From contig NZ_JAJLQY010000010.1 of assembly GCF_020991275.1 (NCBI RefSeq), positions 248,001-312,000 on the forward strand: DNA of 64,000 nucleotides. The letters are read 5' to 3'. The DNA comes from Actinocorallia sp. API 0066 (GTDB taxonomy: Bacteria; Actinomycetota; Actinomycetes; Streptosporangiales; Streptosporangiaceae). The position numbers were made by a program, and so were the translations under genes. The notes beneath the pieces are model-generated. The model was given only the letters and a program-made list of their open reading frames with translations, ran no database searches and was not told the origin of the DNA. This document shows, one piece after another, positions 44,737 to 53,966 of the stretch (within the stretch, counting starts at the first letter, position 1; the number at the start of each line of letters is the position of its first letter).

Positions 44737-44786
44737 GTTTGCGTGCGGAGGGGAATTGCGCCTGGAATTCAAAGGAGCTCAGCACG

Positions 44787-46202
44787 GTGAGCCCCAGCCC
44801 TGCGTGGCGCACGCCCTTCCGCTATCTCCTCGCCGGATCGGCCGCCTCCCGGGTGGGCGTCATCAGCGCCTCGACCGCGAGTCCCCTGCTCGCGCTCTCC
44901 CTCGGCAGTTCGGCCGTCTACGCGGGCTGGATCGCGGCGGCCGGCACCCTGCCGGGACTTCTCGTGCACATTCCCGCCGGCCATTTCGCCGACCTGCTCG
45001 ACCGGCGCCGCCTCATGCTCGTCAGCCAGACGGTGCGGTGCCTGTCGACGGCCGTCGTCCTACTCGGCCTGTTCTTTTCCGACCATCCGCTGCGCTTCCT
45101 GCTCGTCGGCGCCGCGATCGAAGGGATCTGCGCCGCGTTCTACCACGTCGCCGAGGTCAAGGCGGTCCGTGACCTCGTGCCCGACGAGGAACTGGAGGGC
45201 GCGCTCGCGCTCAACGAGGCGCGCAACAACGTCGCGCTGGTCTTCGGCAGGCCCGTCGGCGGCTGGACTTTCGGCCTGCACTACACACTGCCCTACGCGC
45301 TGAACACCCTCACGTCGCTGATCTCGTTGTTCACGCTCTCGCGGGTGCCCGCCCGCCCGAAGGACGAGGCCGCGCCGTCGGCCGCCTCCCCGGAGCCGTC
45401 ACGGCCCGGACGGCACGGACGCGACGAGCCGGGCGCGGGCATCTGGGCGGGCCTCGACCGGATCTGGCGTGACGCGTTCCTGCGGAACGTCGTGCTGGTC
45501 TGCGCGCTCGCGAACTTCCTGTTCCAGATCACCATTCTGATGCTGGTCATCAAGGCGCACTCCCAGGGCTACTCCTCGACCCAGATCGGCCTGTACATGA
45601 TGACGACCGGCGTCAGCGGCCTGCTCGGCTCGCTCGCCGGGCCGCGCCTGGTGCGCCGCGCGACCCGGCGCGGGACGCCCACCGCGTTCGTCGCGTGCTG
45701 CTTCGCCCTGTGGGTGGTGCTGCTGTGGGGGGTGTGGGCGGCGGGCCCGGCCGTGCTCGGCCTCGCCGCCTGGGGCCTGTGCAGTTTCTTCGGCTCTCTC
45801 GTCAACATCGTGCTCGCCGCCTACCAGGCGCAGGTGCCCGCGGAGATCCTCGGCAAGGTCACCAGCACGAGCAAGTTCATCACCACCGGCGCGGTCTCCC
45901 TGGGCGCGCTGTCCTCGGGCTACGCGGTCGAGGCGTTCGGTCCCGACACGACGGCCTTCGCCGTCGCCGTCTGCATCACCGCCGTCGTCGCCGTCAGCGC
46001 CTGGAACTCCCGCGCCGAGCTCCGCCACGCCCTCACCGCGCTCCGCCGTCCCGTGGCCAAGGCCGAACCCGTGATCCTGCTCGCCGCGCCCGTGGCGGAA
46101 GCGCCTCCGATGGTCGACCAGGGACGTCCCGGGCCGGACCCGGGCGAGCCGGAAGAGGCGGGACGGCGGCCGGATGCGGCCAATGCGGTTTCCCGGCGGT
46201 GA
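44787..46202 (+). CDS. MFS transporter, probable exporter
   Basis: 471 residues from GTG 44787, set by AAAGGAG 9 bases upstream; the ATG at 44739 lies in the terminator and is rejected. Twelve membrane helices can be traced, with the MFS loop motif HFADLLDRRRLMLVSQTV between helices 2 and 3. The first half carries ALNEARNNVALVFGRPVGGW, typical of the EntS-like exporter group. Between the RiPP unit and the VMAP cassette, it is the best candidate for peptide or product export, but the substrate is inferred. Confidence 0.87.
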   Translation: MSPSPAWRTPFRYLLAGSAASRVGVISASTASPLLALSLGSSAVYAGWIAAAGTLPGLLVHIPAGHFADLLDRRRLMLVSQTVRCLSTAVVLLGLFFSDHPLRFLLVGAAIEGICAAFYHVAEVKAVRDLVPDEELEGALALNEARNNVALVFGRPVGGWTFGLHYTLPYALNTLTSLISLFTLSRVPARPKDEAAPSAASPEPSRPGRHGRDEPGAGIWAGLDRIWRDAFLRNVVLVCALANFLFQITILMLVIKAHSQGYSSTQIGLYMMTTGVSGLLGSLAGPRLVRRATRRGTPTAFVACCFALWVVLLWGVWAAGPAVLGLAAWGLCSFFGSLVNIVLAAYQAQVPAEILGKVTSTSKFITTGAVSLGALSSGYAVEAFGPDTTAFAVAVCITAVVAVSAWNSRAELRHALTALRRPVAKAEPVILLAAPVAEAPPMVDQGRPGPDPGEPEEAGRRPDAANAVSRR

Positions 46203-46287
46203 CCGGCGCTTGACCGTACAGTCTTCACCGGAGTTCGGGTGATCTGTCGGTCGGCTCTGCCGCGGACGGGAGCGGAGGCGCGGACGG

Positions 46288-47745
46288 GTGCCGTGGTCGG
46301 GCGAGTTCGGGGACCTGCGACTGCTGGTCACGGCGTTCCTGGAGACCGGGGCGATGCGTCGGCGCGGCACCCGCGACCTGTTCCTGTCCGCCCTGAACAA
46401 GAGCCTGTCCCGGCCGGTCAGCCCGCCGCGCCACCCCGAGGACGCCCTCGACATGCTGGCCATCGTCACGGCCTGCCTCGACCATCCGGGCGTGCTGCAC
46501 ACCCTCGTGGAGACGATCGAGTCGTTCTACGCGGGCAGCGAGTCCGTCCGTAGGCTGCGCTCGCTGGTGGACGCGCTGGTGCCGGAGCCGCTCATCGACA
46601 CGGCGCAGCGCAGGGAGCTGTACGGGCTGGTGGAGGCGGTGGAGCGGACGGGCCTGCACCCGGACGCGCAGACCATGCTGCCCGCCCTGTACCGCGCGGC
46701 CGTCGGCCCGGTCGCGCCGCCGCCGAGCGGGCCGGTCGCGGGGATCGGCGACCTGCTCGCGGAGCTTGAGGACGCGCCGCTGCGGCCGGACGGCGGCGTC
46801 CCGCTGCTGGCGTTCACCGCGTCGCTCGCGGCGCTCGCCAAGGGCAGGGGCGCGTCCGCGCTGCACGCCTGGACCGGGCGGGCGGCCGCCCGGCTCGGGG
46901 TGCCGCCGCCCGAGGTGGACCCGCGCGCGCTGGCGGGCGGCGACCCCGCCCGGTCGGACGTCGCGTACCTGATGGTCGAGTACCGGCCGTCGGGCGCCGA
47001 TCCGCGCCGGTTCGTCGCGTCGGCGTGGTTGCAGATCAACACCGAGCCGCGCACGCCGCTGGTGCTGGAGGACGAGCCGCGCCCGCTGCACGCGCTGCCG
47101 GGCCTGGTGGACGGCCTGCTCACCGGCGATCCCCGGGTCGTCGGCAGGCATGTGCCGGACCTCGTTGTGGAGTTCGTGCTGCCGCGGAGCCTGCTCGGCC
47201 TCGGCGTCGACCAGTACCCGTACTCGGCGGGCGGCGTGCGCAGGCCGCTCGGCCTCGACTACCCCGTTGTGGTGCGCAGCCTGGAGCGCGCGGCGGACGC
47301 GTCGCTGCGGCACAGCCTGCGCCGCAAGTGGGGCTGGTTCACCGCACATCCGGCGGCGGGCGAGGCGACGCTCGTGCGCAGTCCGGGTGAGCACCGGGTC
47401 GAGCAGCTCTACGCGCTGCTCGCGGAGAACTCCAAGGTCTGTCTCGCGCTCGCCTTCCCGCCCCTGGACGGGCACCCGTCGGACGAGCTCGCGGTGGGCC
47501 TCGCCGCGGGCACGCCCATCGTGCTGTGGTGCCGTGAAGGTGGCGACTCCGCACGTTTCATTCCCGACATCCGGGACATGCTGAACTCCGATCTCATGTC
47601 CCTCCCCCAGAAGATCAAGGATCTGCGGATCCGGGCCGCGCAGACAGCGGAGGACGCCCACCTCGGCCGTCACCTGACCCTGCTCTTCGAGGACGCCGAC
47701 CGACTTCCCGAACCCCCAGCACCGCTCCGCCCACCCGAGGGCTAG
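46288..47745 (+). CDS. VMAP protein: effector-associated domain plus VMAP-C
   Basis: 485 residues from GTG 46288 (GGAGG upstream). Residues 1-95 are a small helical death-like effector-associated domain (EAD) with AIVTACLDHPGVLHTLVETIESF; the cyclase-like protein at 54334 ends in the same pattern. Residues 215-485 match the C-terminal domain of vWA-MoxR-associated proteins, including YPVVVRSLERA and a long basic-acidic tail with AFPPLDGHPSDELAVGLAAGTPIVLWCR. It is followed 15 bp later by a MoxR ATPase gene and then a vWA protein, the standard VMAP ternary order. VMAP proteins are scaffolds linking effectors to the ATPase. Confidence 0.8.
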   Translation: MPWSGEFGDLRLLVTAFLETGAMRRRGTRDLFLSALNKSLSRPVSPPRHPEDALDMLAIVTACLDHPGVLHTLVETIESFYAGSESVRRLRSLVDALVPEPLIDTAQRRELYGLVEAVERTGLHPDAQTMLPALYRAAVGPVAPPPSGPVAGIGDLLAELEDAPLRPDGGVPLLAFTASLAALAKGRGASALHAWTGRAAARLGVPPPEVDPRALAGGDPARSDVAYLMVEYRPSGADPRRFVASAWLQINTEPRTPLVLEDEPRPLHALPGLVDGLLTGDPRVVGRHVPDLVVEFVLPRSLLGLGVDQYPYSAGGVRRPLGLDYPVVVRSLERAADASLRHSLRRKWGWFTAHPAAGEATLVRSPGEHRVEQLYALLAENSKVCLALAFPPLDGHPSDELAVGLAAGTPIVLWCREGGDSARFIPDIRDMLNSDLMSLPQKIKDLRIRAAQTAEDAHLGRHLTLLFEDADRLPEPPAPLRPPEG

Positions 47746-47760
47746 GCGGCAGGAGGAGAC

Positions 47761-48705
47761 ATGACGACGCACGAGGACTGGCGCATCTACCGGGGCGACA
47801 ACACCCCGCACGACGGGATCGCCGCGCTCCCGCCACCACCCCCGTGGCGGCGCTTCGGCGGCTCGGAACGGGCCGAGACCTACCAGGCCGAGCCCCGCGT
47901 CGTGGACCGGGTGAACGCCGCGATCCTCCTGCGCAGGCCGCTCCTGGTGACGGGCAAGGCGGGCACCGGCAAGTCCACGCTCGCGCACAGCGTCGCGCAC
48001 GAGCTGCGGCTCGGCCCCGTCCTCACCTGGTCGATCACCAGCAAGAGCACGCTGGACAAGGCGCTCTACGACTACGACGCGATCGGCCGCGTCCACGAGA
48101 GCAGCATGCGCCTGCCCACGACCGACATCGGCCGCTACCTCAGGCTCGGCCCGCTCGGCACCGCGCTCCTGCCGGGCGAGCGTCCGCGCGTCCTGCTCAT
48201 CGACGAACTCGACAAGAGCGACATCGACCTTCCGAACGACCTCCTCAACGTCTTCGAGGAGGGCTCCTACCGGATCCCCGAGCTCGAACGCCTGCCCGCC
48301 GAACAGGAGGTCGTCGAGGTCATGGTGGACGGCAGCGGCGAGCGGTTCCCGATCACCAGGGGCCGGGTGCGGTGCGCGGCGTTCCCGGTCGTCGTCATCA
48401 CCAGCAACGGGGAGCGGGAGTTCCCGCCCGCGTTCCTGCGCCGGTGCGTCCGGCTGTCGATCGAGCCGCCGAGCCGGGCCCAGCTCAGCCGGATCGTCGA
48501 GGCGCACCTGGGCGCGGCGGGCGTGACGGCCGGGCACGCCGTGATCGAACGGTTCCTCGCCGCCCGCAACAAGGGCGAGCTGGCCACCGACCAGCTCCTC
48601 AACGCGCTGCACCTGGCGCTGTCCGGCGCCCGGCCCGAGGAGGAGAGCCTGGACGGCCTCATCGAGGCGCTGCTGCGGCCCCTGGACATCGCGGGCTCGG
48701 AATGA
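47761..48705 (+). CDS. MoxR-family AAA+ ATPase of a VMAP conflict cassette
   Basis: 314 residues with AGGAGGAG before the ATG. Walker A TGKAGTGKS (64-72), Walker B VLLIDELDKSD (about 147), sensor 1 VVITSNGEREFPPAFLRRC, and arginine finger region FLRRC. Typical MoxR length and order. In VMAP systems this ATPase works with the vWA protein encoded next to it as a chaperone-like or NTP-dependent switch. Its stop overlaps the downstream start by ATGA, so the pair is translationally coupled. Confidence 0.9.
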   Translation: MTTHEDWRIYRGDNTPHDGIAALPPPPPWRRFGGSERAETYQAEPRVVDRVNAAILLRRPLLVTGKAGTGKSTLAHSVAHELRLGPVLTWSITSKSTLDKALYDYDAIGRVHESSMRLPTTDIGRYLRLGPLGTALLPGERPRVLLIDELDKSDIDLPNDLLNVFEEGSYRIPELERLPAEQEVVEVMVDGSGERFPITRGRVRCAAFPVVVITSNGEREFPPAFLRRCVRLSIEPPSRAQLSRIVEAHLGAAGVTAGHAVIERFLAARNKGELATDQLLNALHLALSGARPEEESLDGLIEALLRPLDIAGSE

Positions 48706-51700
48706 CCGACGACCTCCTCGCCGCGCTGCGCGCGCTGCACCCCCGGCCGTCGCCGGAGGAGGTCGCCGACGCGCTCTGGCTCGCCGAGCGGATGCGCGGC
48801 GGCGACGCACCGGAGCCGTCGCCGCCGCCCCCGGCGGCGCCGCCCGAGCCCGTCCCGGAGACCGGGCCGCCGACGCCCGCCGTGGCCGGTTGGCCGGACG
48901 GCGCGGCGGAACCGGCGGGCGGGACGGCACCGGGCCCGTCGCCCGGAATGTCGGTGTTCCTCGCGGGGGAGACACCGGACTCCGCGTCGCCGCTGCTGGT
49001 GCGCGCCCCCGCGCCGCCCGCGATCCCGCGCGCGCTCCGGCTCGCCAGGGCGCTGCGCCCGCTGCGGGCCCGCGTCCCGTCCCGGACCCGGCACGAGCTG
49101 GACGAGGAGGGCACGGCCCGCCAGTTCGCCGAGACGGGCGTGTGGCGGCCCCGGCTCGTGCCCGAGCGGGAGCGCTGGTTCGACCTCGCCCTCGTGGTGG
49201 ACACGGGCCGGTCGATGGCCGTGTGGCGGCGCACCGCCGAGGAGTTCGCGGCGGTGCTGGAGCGGGTCGGCGCGTTCCGCGACGTGCGGCTGTGGCGGCT
49301 GGACACCGACCGTCCGGGGCCGCCGCGCCCGGTGCCGGGCACCGGTTCCGGCCGCAGCCCCGACGAGCTCGTCGACCCGACCCGTCGCCGCCTCATCCTC
49401 GTCTTCAGCGACGGCATCGGCGCGGCCTGGGCGGACGGCAGGGCCGGGCTGCTGCTGGAGCGCTGGGCCGCCGCCGGGCCCGTCGCCGTCGTCCAGCCGC
49501 TGCCGGAGCGGCTGTGGCCCCGGTGCGCGGCCCGGATCGAACACGTCACGCTCACCGCCCCCGCCCCCGCGGTGCCGAACGCGCGGCTCGGCGTCCGGAC
49601 GCGGGACGGCGGGCCCGTCCCGCCCGGCCTGCCGATCCCGGTGCTGGAACTCGAACCGCACTGGCTCGCGGGCTGGGCGACCCTCGTCACCCGCGGCTGC
49701 CGGGACGCGCCGGGCGCCGCCCTGTTCACCCGTGACCCGCGCGGGGAGCCGCGCGGCGCGGCGGACCCGGCCAAGGCCACACCCGAGCCCGGCGCGGTCG
49801 AACGGGTGCTGCGCTTCCGCGCGACGGCGTCGCCGCGCGCGTTCCACCTCGCCTGCTACCTCGCCGCCGCGCCGCTGCGGCTGCCGGTGATGCGCCTGGT
49901 CCAGCGGGCCATGCTGCCCGACTCGACACCCGCCGACCTGGCCGAGATCTACCTCAGCGACCTGCTGCGGGTCGTCGGCGGCGCGGCCGACCCCGACGAG
50001 CTGACCTACGGGTTCCGCGAGGGCGTCAGGTCGGTGCTGATCGGCGCGCTGCGGCGGGGCGAGGCGCTGCGGGTGCTGCGCGAGGTGTGGCGGGTGATCC
50101 GCACCCACCACGGCTCGTCCCTCGACTTCCCGGCGCTGCTCACCGCGATCCAGCAGGACGGCGCGCACCTGCCGCCCGACCAGGCGTTCGCCGAGGTGAC
50201 GGCGGAGGTGCTGGGCAGGCTCGGCGGCAGGTACGGCGACATCGCCAAGCTCATCACCGCGCGGGCCGAGGAGATGTTCGGCCCGAGCGGCCCGGACGGC
50301 CCGGCGCCGGCCGCGTTGGGGGCGCCCGCCGCGCCCGTCCGGGGGCCGCTGCCGCGCCGCAACCCGCACTTCACCGGGCGCGAGGCGCTGCTCGGCACGC
50401 TCCGGCAGCGGCTGGAGACGGGCGAGGTCGCCGTCCTGCTGCCGCCGCCGGGCGGGAGCCCCGGCGGGGAGGGCAAGTCGCAGCTCGCCGTGGAGTACGC
50501 GCACAAGTTCGGCGACGAATACGACATCGTCTGGTTCATCCCGGCCGACCAGATGCCGCTCGCCCGCTCCGCGCTCGCCGACCTCGCCCGCGAACTCGGC
50601 GTGCCCGAAAGCGACAGCTTCGAAGGCATCGTGGAATCCCTGCTCGACACGCTCCGCGCGGACACCGGACGGCGCTGGCTGCTCGTCTTCGACAACGCGC
50701 GCGACCCCGAGGAACTGCTCCCCGTGCTGCCGCTGGCGTCCCGGACGGGCGACGGGCCGCTGCGCACGTCACAGCCGACCGGGCACGTGCTCGTCACCTC
50801 GCAGAACCGCGAGTGGGCGCGGCTCGCCGACCCCCTCTCGGTCGACGTCTTCGAGCGGCAGGAGAGCGTCTCCTACCTGTGCAGCCGGGTGCCCGACCTT
50901 ACGGCGGAGGAGGCCGACCAGGTGGCCCGGCGGCTCGGCGACCTGCCGCTCGCCGTCGAGCAGGCCGCGGGCTGGCTCAGCACGACGGGCGAGGGCGCCG
51001 CCGCGTACCTGCGGCTGTTCGATCCCCGGCTGGCCGCGCTGGAGCTGGCCGAGCCGCCCGAACACATCCCGTCCTACCTCGCCGCCGCGTTCGGCCTGAA
51101 CCTCGACCGGCTCAGCGACAAACACCCGAGGGTCAAGGGGCTGTTCGACCTGTGGGCCTACTTCGGCCCGGAGCCCGTCTCCGCCGTCCTGCTGTCCTAC
51201 GGGCGCGACCTGCCGCCGCCGCTCGGCGACGTCCTCGGCGACGACGCCGAACTACGCGCGGCGCTCCGGCTCATCGACAGGTTCCGGCTCGCCCACTACG
51301 ACCCCGGGCACGGCGCCCTCCAGATCCACAGGCTCGTCCGGGCCATGCTGCGGCGGCGGCTGAGCGAGGCGGAGCGTGCCGACGTCAGGGGACGGGTCCA
51401 CACGATCCTCGCCGCCGCCGTCCCCCCGCACCAGCCCGACGACGAGACGACCTGGGCCAGGCGCGCCCTGGTCACCCCGCACGTGCTGCCGTCGCACATC
51501 ATCGACAGCCCCGTCCGCGACCACCGGGCCGTCGCGCTCGACCAGGCCCAGTACCTCAACCTGTCCGGCGACTTCGCGGGCGCCCGCACCCTCGCCGAAC
51601 GCGCCCTCGCCCGGTGGGGCGGCACGCCCGACGACGAGGTCGCGCTCGGCACGTCCCGCGCCCTCGCCAACGCGCTGCGCGGGCTCGGCGACATCCGCAC

Positions 51701-52766
51701 CGCCGCCCGGCTCAGCGCCACCACGCTGGAGCGGGCCCGCCGCGCGCTCGGCCAGGACCACCCGACGACGCTGTTCACCGCGCTCGGCTACGGCGCCGAC
51801 CTGAAGAACATGGGGGCGTTCGCCGAGGCCGTCGCGCACGACCTGGACACCTGGCGGAAGATGGAGCGCCGCTACGGCCGCGACAGCGCCCAGTACACGC
51901 ACGTCGCCGCGGGCAACCTCGCGCTCGGCTACCGGCTGCTCGGCGAGTTCCACAAGGCGTACGAGATCGACCGCTCCGCGCTCGGCTCGCTGCGCGACAA
52001 CCGGGCGCCCCGCTACCGCGACATCTTCAACTTCACCCACCACGTGGCGCGCGACCTGCACGGGCTCGGCAGGTACGAGGAGGCGCTGGCGATGCAGCGG
52101 CAGAGCCTGGAGTCCCGGGACCCGGTGCTCAGCCCCGACCACGCGCTCGTGCTCCAGGCGCGGATGAGCCACGCGGGCACGCTGCGCGAGCTGGGCAGGC
52201 ACACCGAGGCCGAGCGGATGGCCGCCGAGGCGTTCCAGGCGCACGTGCGGCGGTTCGGCGACGGCCACCCCAACACGCTCGCCGCCAAGAGTTCGCTCGC
52301 GCTGGCCCGGATGGCGCTCGGCCAGGTCGAGGAGGCGCACCGGACACAGCGCGAGGTGTGGCACGACCTGCGGCGGATCATGGGCGAGCGGCACCCCTTC
52401 GTGCACGCGCGCGCGGGCGGGGTCGCGGCGGCGCTGCGCGCGATGGGCGACCCGGCGGCGGCGTACGGCTTCGACCGGGCCGCTGTGGAGGGGCTTGCCG
52501 ACGCGGGAGGCGGCCGCCTGTACTACCGGCTGTGCGTGCTCGTCGGCATGGCGCACGACCTGTATCTGCTGGGCGAGCCCGAGCCGGCGCTCCGGTTCGG
52601 CGGGGAGGCGCACCGGGGCATGGTGAAGCTGCTGGGCGACGCCCACCCGCACACCGTCGCGTGCGCGCGCAACCTCCGGCTGATCGAGTCAGCCGTCCAC
52701 GTCGCCAAGGATCCGCCCGAGCACGACAGGTTCCTTGAGTGCCTGGTCGAGCCCGTCGCCCTGTGA
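48702..52766 (+). CDS. Giant vWA (SAV_2336-like) - NB-ARC - TPR fusion protein
   Basis: 1354 residues. Residues 1-110 low-complexity; about 130-540 a SAV_2336-type vWA domain with the metal-site pattern VDTGRSMAVW (about 163-172) and LVFSDGIGAAW; about 560-830 an NB-ARC ATPase with FTGREAL lead, P-loop SPGGEGKS (about 582-589, Ser replacing the first Gly), Walker B WLLVFDNARD and DLPLAVEQAAGWL; about 935-1340 TPRs with LG.DHP.TL patterns. The second half is homologous to the free-standing FxsT-like protein at 39786. Its last 78 bases overlap the copy B maturase on the other strand. Confidence 0.87.
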   Translation: MTDDLLAALRALHPRPSPEEVADALWLAERMRGGDAPEPSPPPPAAPPEPVPETGPPTPAVAGWPDGAAEPAGGTAPGPSPGMSVFLAGETPDSASPLLVRAPAPPAIPRALRLARALRPLRARVPSRTRHELDEEGTARQFAETGVWRPRLVPERERWFDLALVVDTGRSMAVWRRTAEEFAAVLERVGAFRDVRLWRLDTDRPGPPRPVPGTGSGRSPDELVDPTRRRLILVFSDGIGAAWADGRAGLLLERWAAAGPVAVVQPLPERLWPRCAARIEHVTLTAPAPAVPNARLGVRTRDGGPVPPGLPIPVLELEPHWLAGWATLVTRGCRDAPGAALFTRDPRGEPRGAADPAKATPEPGAVERVLRFRATASPRAFHLACYLAAAPLRLPVMRLVQRAMLPDSTPADLAEIYLSDLLRVVGGAADPDELTYGFREGVRSVLIGALRRGEALRVLREVWRVIRTHHGSSLDFPALLTAIQQDGAHLPPDQAFAEVTAEVLGRLGGRYGDIAKLITARAEEMFGPSGPDGPAPAALGAPAAPVRGPLPRRNPHFTGREALLGTLRQRLETGEVAVLLPPPGGSPGGEGKSQLAVEYAHKFGDEYDIVWFIPADQMPLARSALADLARELGVPESDSFEGIVESLLDTLRADTGRRWLLVFDNARDPEELLPVLPLASRTGDGPLRTSQPTGHVLVTSQNREWARLADPLSVDVFERQESVSYLCSRVPDLTAEEADQVARRLGDLPLAVEQAAGWLSTTGEGAAAYLRLFDPRLAALELAEPPEHIPSYLAAAFGLNLDRLSDKHPRVKGLFDLWAYFGPEPVSAVLLSYGRDLPPPLGDVLGDDAELRAALRLIDRFRLAHYDPGHGALQIHRLVRAMLRRRLSEAERADVRGRVHTILAAAVPPHQPDDETTWARRALVTPHVLPSHIIDSPVRDHRAVALDQAQYLNLSGDFAGARTLAERALARWGGTPDDEVALGTSRALANALRGLGDIRTAARLSATTLERARRALGQDHPTTLFTALGYGADLKNMGAFAEAVAHDLDTWRKMERRYGRDSAQYTHVAAGNLALGYRLLGEFHKAYEIDRSALGSLRDNRAPRYRDIFNFTHHVARDLHGLGRYEEALAMQRQSLESRDPVLSPDHALVLQARMSHAGTLRELGRHTEAERMAAEAFQAHVRRFGDGHPNTLAAKSSLALARMALGQVEEAHRTQREVWHDLRRIMGERHPFVHARAGGVAAALRAMGDPAAAYGFDRAAVEGLADAGGGRLYYRLCVLVGMAHDLYLLGEPEPALRFGGEAHRGMVKLLGDAHPHTVACARNLRLIESAVHVAKDPPEHDRFLECLVEPVAL

Positions 52767-53966
52767 GCCGGTGAGGCCCGCGAGGTCGGCGCGGACCCGG
52801 CCGCCGATGTGCCCGATGAGCGCCCGCAGGTCGGCGCAGTAGACCGACCGGTTGAGGTAGCCGCTGCCCGCCCGGTACCGGTGCGCGTAGGCGCCGCCGC
52901 CGCACACGTCGCGCACCGGGCAGTCCCGGCACTCCCCGCACAGCGCGGCCAGCCCGATCTGCCGGGCGACGACGCCGGGGTGCGCGAGCGCCTCGTCGAA
53001 GGAGTTCGCGAAGACGGTCAGGCCCGTCTCCGGGGCGCCCGGATAGGACGTCTTCAGCGTGTCCACCTGCTGGAGCGTCCCGTCCGTCTCGACCACCAGC
53101 ATGACGACGGGCGACAGGCCGATGTTCTCGGTGGCGCTCGCGCCGCCCAGCGTCAGGTTGAGGATCTCCTCGAAGAGCCGCACCCCGGTCTCCTGCGGGT
53201 CGGCGCCGTACCAGCGGTCGAACGCGGCGATCATCCACTCGGCGTAGCGCGTCGGCCCGCCGTCGGGGCGCAGGCCGGGCGGGGGCGCGTCCCAGGTGCC
53301 GTGCGGCAGCAGGAAGTCGATCTGCGGCGGCGACGTCGCCAGCAGCGCCTCGTAGGTCGCGACGGGGTCGTTGGCGGTGTCCACCGCGCACAGCAGGCCC
53401 CGGTAGAGGTGCCGGTAGCGCCCGGCGAGCAGCTCCAGGCCCTTCGTGACGGCCGGGTGGCTGCCCTTGCCGTTGGGGAAGCGGCGGTGCCTGTCGTGCG
53501 CCGTCGCGTCCCCGTCGAGACTGACCGCGACGCCGACGCCGTGCGCGTCGAGCAGGTCGAGCGTCGGCTCGTCCAGGAGCACGCCGTTCGTCTGGAGGCT
53601 CAGATCCACGCGGCAGCCCGCCGGGACCGCCGCCCTGACGGCCGTCGCGACGAGCTCGATGGTCGCCGCCCCGGCCAGCAGCGGTTCGCCGCCGTGCAGG
53701 ACGACCTCGACCGCGCCGAGCCCGTGCCGCGCGGCGTGCTCGGCGATCCGGTCCGCGGCGCGGCGCACCACCGCGTCCCCGACGGCTCGGGGACGGCTCC
53801 GCCACGACTGGTCCGCGGATTCGTAGACATAGCAGTAATCGCAGGCGAGATTGCAGCGCCCGTGCACTTTCAGGATGAATTCGCGAAAGGGCTCCGGCCG
53901 CCATCCGCGCGCGTGCAGCGCGGATATGTCAAGGCCGGAGTCAGGCCATTCAGTCGCGCGGTTCAC
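52689..53966 (-). CDS. fxsB: FxsB-type radical SAM/SPASM peptide maturase, copy B
   Basis: 425 residues from GTG 53966. Cluster cysteines C38, C42 and C45 (CNLACDYCY), LHGGEPLLAGA, LQTNGVLLDEP, the DFLLPHGTWDAPPPG block, and a SPASM region with CGECRDCPVRDVCGGGAYAHRY and SVYC. About half identical by eye to copy A, differing most at the N- and C-termini. The start overlaps the last 17 bases of the candidate precursor gene, so translation is probably coupled and gives the strongest enzyme-substrate link in the island. Same predicted chemistry as copy A. Confidence 0.9.
   Translation of the reverse strand: MNRATEWPDSGLDISALHARGWRPEPFREFILKVHGRCNLACDYCYVYESADQSWRSRPRAVGDAVVRRAADRIAEHAARHGLGAVEVVLHGGEPLLAGAATIELVATAVRAAVPAGCRVDLSLQTNGVLLDEPTLDLLDAHGVGVAVSLDGDATAHDRHRRFPNGKGSHPAVTKGLELLAGRYRHLYRGLLCAVDTANDPVATYEALLATSPPQIDFLLPHGTWDAPPPGLRPDGGPTRYAEWMIAAFDRWYGADPQETGVRLFEEILNLTLGGASATENIGLSPVVMLVVETDGTLQQVDTLKTSYPGAPETGLTVFANSFDEALAHPGVVARQIGLAALCGECRDCPVRDVCGGGAYAHRYRAGSGYLNRSVYCADLRALIGHIGGRVRADLAGLTGSQGDGLDQALKEPVVLGRILGDVDG

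Noticed and set aside
44739-44786. ATG 44739 as start of the MFS exporter
   Set aside because: It lies immediately after the terminator T-run and has no ribosome site; GTG 44787 follows a clear AAAGGAG.
46225-48975. Minus-strand ORF of 916 codons opposite the VMAP/MoxR genes
   Set aside because: It mirrors the codon bias of well-supported plus-strand genes with clear domains. Its product is Arg/Gly/Pro-rich with no motif; a GC-rich shadow.
50087-52738. 883-codon plus-strand ORF inside the vWA-NB-ARC-TPR gene
   Set aside because: Another frame of the same strand; very Arg/Pro/Ala-rich without domain patterns, while the main frame has P-loop and TPR motifs.
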